A DNA stretch of 64,000 nt from contig NZ_JAHFVG010000003.1 in the NCBI RefSeq assembly GCF_023264675.1, forward strand, positions 124,001 to 188,000, read 5' to 3'. This document shows, piece by piece, positions 61,934-64,000 of this stretch. This stretch comes from Rhodococcus sp. (in: high G+C Gram-positive bacteria). GTDB taxonomy: Bacteria; Actinomycetota; Actinomycetes; Mycobacteriales; Mycobacteriaceae. Under the pieces are notes generated by a model, which worked only from the letters and a program-made list of their open reading frames with translations, did no database searches and was not told the origin of the DNA. How positions within the stretch are numbered: position 1 is the first letter of the stretch; the number at the start of each line of letters is the position of its first letter. The position numbers and the translations under genes are program-made.

Positions 61934-63217
61934 TCAGTTCGTCAGAACCGAGTCGGCCATCTTGTGCGTGTACAGCGAATCGACCAGTTCACCCGATCGA
62001 ACGGCGATGTTGGACAGCAGCGAAGACGTCAGACCGTGTGAGTGTTCGGTGCCGCCTTGGAGGTAGACGCCGCCGCGGACATCGCCGGTGGTGCGCAGGC
62101 GGTAGTCGCGTTCGACCTCGGGGGTGCCGTCGCCGTGGAAGCTGAACTCCTGCGCGAGCGGTCCGAGGATCGCCGGCAGATCGAGCGTGCGGAAGCCGGT
62201 CGCGAAGACCACGGCGTCACAGTTGATGTCTTCGATCTTGCCGGTGGGGCGATGAAGGATGGAAACCTCGACGCCGCTTGCCGTTTCGACAAGTCCGCTG
62301 ATCTCGGATGCACCATGGACGAACAGCCTGCGCTTGCCGGTCACCCGCTCACTGTATTCACGCGCGTAGAGTTCCTCGATCAACGGCAGGTCGACGGCCG
62401 AGTAGTTGGTCGCGCGATGGTATTTGATCAGCTGGTCCCGGAGTTCGGGAGTCGACTGGTAGAAATCGTCGACAGCCTCGGGATCGAACACTCGGTTCGC
62501 GTACGGGCTGTCGTCGGCCGGGCTGTATCCGTACTTGCCGAACACTGCGTGCACGTCGGAATCGGGGAACTGCTCGTGCAGGTGCGCCACGACTTCCGCC
62601 GCGCTCTGTCCGGCCCCGACAACCGCGAACGAGCGTTGCTGAATCTCGGGCAGTTCGGCGAGATGCTCGAGCACCCGGTGATTGTGGAACAGCCGCTTGC
62701 TCGCCTCGACTCCGTCGGGAAGCTTCGCGGTGAGGCCGCCCGCGAGCACCACATTGCGAGCGCGCAGAACATCTCCGTTGTCGGTGGTGACCTCGAACGT
62801 TTCACCGTTCCAGATGACCTCGTTCGCGCGTGTGCCGTACAGGACGTCCGCGCCCACCTTGTCGGCCGCCCATTCGAGGTAGTCGTGAAACTCGAGCCGC
62901 GACGGGAAGAAGCTCTGCAGATTGATGAAGTGCGTGAGGCGTCCGCGGTGCGAGAGGTAGTTCAGGAAGGTGTACTCGCTCGCCGTATTGCGCTGCGTTG
63001 CCAAGTCCTTGAGAAACGAGATCTGCATCGTGGTTCCCGGAAGGAGCATTCCAGGGTGCCATCGGAATTCGGACTGCTTTTCGATGAATCGTGCTGTCAG
63101 ACGCTCGGACGGCGAGACCGTTCGATTGTGCTCTTCGAGTGCAATCGCAAGGCCGAGATTGGATGGCCCGAATCCGACGCCTACGATGTCGGTTTCTTCG
63201 TCGATAGTCCTGGACAT
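61934..63217 (-). CDS. L-ornithine N5-monooxygenase (CchB/SidA/PvdA-like)
   Basis: 427 aa. It hydroxylates the side-chain amine of ornithine using FAD, NADPH and O2, the first step of the hydroxamate building blocks. Visible: FAD motif GVGFGPSNLGLAIAL (about 13-27), FRWHPGMLLPGTTMQISFLKDL substrate region (about 51-72), NADPH motif VVGAGQSAAEVV (about 198-210) and ATGF near 337. The KYGYSPADDSPYANRVFDP segment is typical of the ornithine rather than the lysine branch. First gene of the siderophore operon, 38-55 bp after candidate iron boxes. Confidence 0.93.
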   Translation of the reverse strand: MSRTIDEETDIVGVGFGPSNLGLAIALEEHNRTVSPSERLTARFIEKQSEFRWHPGMLLPGTTMQISFLKDLATQRNTASEYTFLNYLSHRGRLTHFINLQSFFPSRLEFHDYLEWAADKVGADVLYGTRANEVIWNGETFEVTTDNGDVLRARNVVLAGGLTAKLPDGVEASKRLFHNHRVLEHLAELPEIQQRSFAVVGAGQSAAEVVAHLHEQFPDSDVHAVFGKYGYSPADDSPYANRVFDPEAVDDFYQSTPELRDQLIKYHRATNYSAVDLPLIEELYAREYSERVTGKRRLFVHGASEISGLVETASGVEVSILHRPTGKIEDINCDAVVFATGFRTLDLPAILGPLAQEFSFHGDGTPEVERDYRLRTTGDVRGGVYLQGGTEHSHGLTSSLLSNIAVRSGELVDSLYTHKMADSVLTN

Positions 63218-63255
63218 TGCCCACCTTGATCGTCATCGGTTGAGTTAAGACAGCC

Positions 63256-63274
63256 TTAGTTGTTGGCAACCTTA
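63256..63274. promoter_or_regulatory. candidate iron box, proximal
   Basis: TTAGTTGTTGGCAACCTTA matches 12 of 19 consensus positions by hand. It overlaps the stronger box by three bases, as tandem IdeR/DmdR sites often do. It is 39 bp upstream of the monooxygenase ATG. Confidence 0.5.
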
Positions 63275-63290
63275 GGGCATGCATACCTAA
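63272..63290. promoter_or_regulatory. candidate iron box, distal and stronger
   Basis: TTAGGGCATGCATACCTAA matches 14 of 19 positions of the consensus TTAGGTTAGSCTAACCTAA, with both TTAGG and CCTAA ends exact. It should put the whole siderophore operon under iron-dependent repression by IdeR or DmdR (family knowledge; the regulator gene is not in the window). Confidence 0.65.
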
Positions 63291-63640
63291 TAGCCAACAG
63301 CTTCGACCCAACAGCACGCCGGACTCGAGCCACGAATTGGCATACCGCGCAGTTCGCTTCGAAGAAATCGGACGGCCATCGCGGCCCCTGGAGCCTTCGG
63401 CTCGCAAGCCCCGAACCGCAGGTCACAACGTCGGAAAATCACCGACTACTCGGGCATCGTTGCAGTCGACAGCGTCCGTTCCCGAAGGTCGGTTGCGTTG
63501 CTCAGCGAACCGATATCCGTCACGAATGCGAGAAATGTCCGCTTTTCCGAAAGGATATGAATTTTCGACGGTGCCATCCCGAGCCGACCCGAACCGTGAA
63601 CACTGGCCGGCATGGCCGGCCGAACGCGCCAGGCGTCACT
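63291..63640. other. non-coding stretch between siderophore promoter and the last gene
   Basis: 350 bp with no convincing gene on either strand. The frames open here have Arg/Pro/Ser-rich, family-less products and no ribosome-binding site. It contains the 3' flank of the gene at the right edge and the upstream part of the siderophore promoter. No clear hairpin or repeat was noticed. Confidence 0.5.
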
Positions 63641-64000
63641 TCATTCCAGATCGGCCGGACTCGCCGACGACTCCGGCGCCGACGGGACCCACGGCTTCAG
63701 CGGCTGAACGACATCACGATAGAACGCATCGACGCCGTCGGTGACGCTGCCGATGAACCCCGCAGCCGACCCCGACCGCTTACTTCCCATTTTCGACGGC
63801 GAAGTCAGTGTGAACCGTCGGAGTTCGCTGATACGCCCCGACGTCAAAGACTTCGTATCGGCGCGAACCGTCGCCAAGTTCTCACACGAAACTTCACTGA
63901 CATCGGCAAATACAGCCTCGACAAGGATGTCCGCTGGAGCGTCCTTGAGCTGTCGAAGCAACCAGGATGCGCGCCGGAAGGCGGTGCCGTCGGTGGGCGC
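63641..64000 (-). CDS. C-terminal part of an unrecognised protein (start outside the window)
   Basis: The frame is open from the right edge to a stop at 63641, giving the last 119 aa. The piece begins APTDGTAFRRASWLLRQLKD and continues with a beta-rich segment (ILVEAVFADVSEVSCENLATVRAD), then a Ser/Lys-rich stretch (TLTSPSKMGSKRSGSA), and ends in an acidic/Pro tail. Amino acid use looks like a real protein (Leu/Ala/Val with few Cys) and codon third positions are GC-rich. No family is recognised. It would be transcribed toward the siderophore operon. Confidence 0.5.
   Translation of the reverse strand, partial: APTDGTAFRRASWLLRQLKDAPADILVEAVFADVSEVSCENLATVRADTKSLTSGRISELRRFTLTSPSKMGSKRSGSAAGFIGSVTDGVDAFYRDVVQPLKPWVPSAPESSASPADLE

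Overview
The window looks like high-GC actinobacterial chromosome, most likely Rhodococcus or a close Nocardiaceae relative. The reasons are frequent GTG starts, dense short operons with 4-bp ATGA/GTGA overlaps, many FadR-, IclR-, MarR- and TetR-type regulators beside small catabolic gene sets, IdeR/DmdR-like iron boxes, and an ornithine-hydroxamate NRPS siderophore locus. No rRNA, tRNA, CRISPR array, transposase or phage gene was seen. The genus is an inference from style, not from a marker gene.

Left part (1-24.9 kb): the 5' part of an alpha/beta hydrolase and an APC amino-acid permease. Then a CEO-synthase/alanine-dehydrogenase-like enzyme with a GntR regulator and MFS transporter, a membrane-anchored unknown, and an IclR-pobA pair (4-hydroxybenzoate to protocatechuate). 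Next come glutaminase-MFS-amine oxidase-MarR-MATE, a DUF2255 protein, and a FadR-type regulator divergent from soxBDAG (heterotetrameric sarcosine oxidase), with purU at the far end. This part closes with a small group, a four-TM protein, a CopD-like gene broken by one in-frame stop, a saccharopine-dehydrogenase-like protein and an HxlR regulator, in which three promoters carry the same 17-bp inverted repeat.

Middle (24.9-37.4 kb): an acyl-CoA ligase divergent from a beta-oxidation-like operon (thiolase, two MaoC-fold hydratases, SDR, acyl-CoA dehydrogenase) that ends in a regulator with two TetR domains. Four small genes follow (DUF1801, SRPBCC, AraC, glyoxalase). A multicopper oxidase with a convergent NarL-type two-component system is flanked by roughly 230-270 bp imperfect direct repeats. 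Each repeat holds one functional gene end and one decayed copy of the other, which marks this 3.5-kb segment as a probable insertion.

Right part (37.6-63.3 kb) is the main interest: a siderophore locus all on the minus strand. Behind two candidate iron boxes, the order is ornithine N-hydroxylase, N-hydroxyornithine formyltransferase, ABC exporter half 1, a 6195-residue five-module NRPS, a ferri-siderophore-binding lipoprotein with its own candidate iron box, and ABC exporter half 2. The first three NRPS modules have the same architecture and adenylation codes as coelichelin synthetase (hfOrn, Thr, hOrn). Two more modules (Thr-like, then a second hfOrn) follow, and the protein ends in an epimerase domain without a thioesterase. 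I infer a linear-template pentapeptide tris-hydroxamate, D-hfOrn / D-allo-Thr / L-hOrn / Thr-like / D-hfOrn, rather than the iteratively made coelichelin tetrapeptide. The two ABC halves have complementary defective motifs, as expected of an obligate heterodimer with one working ATP site. The window ends in the 3' part of an unrecognised gene.
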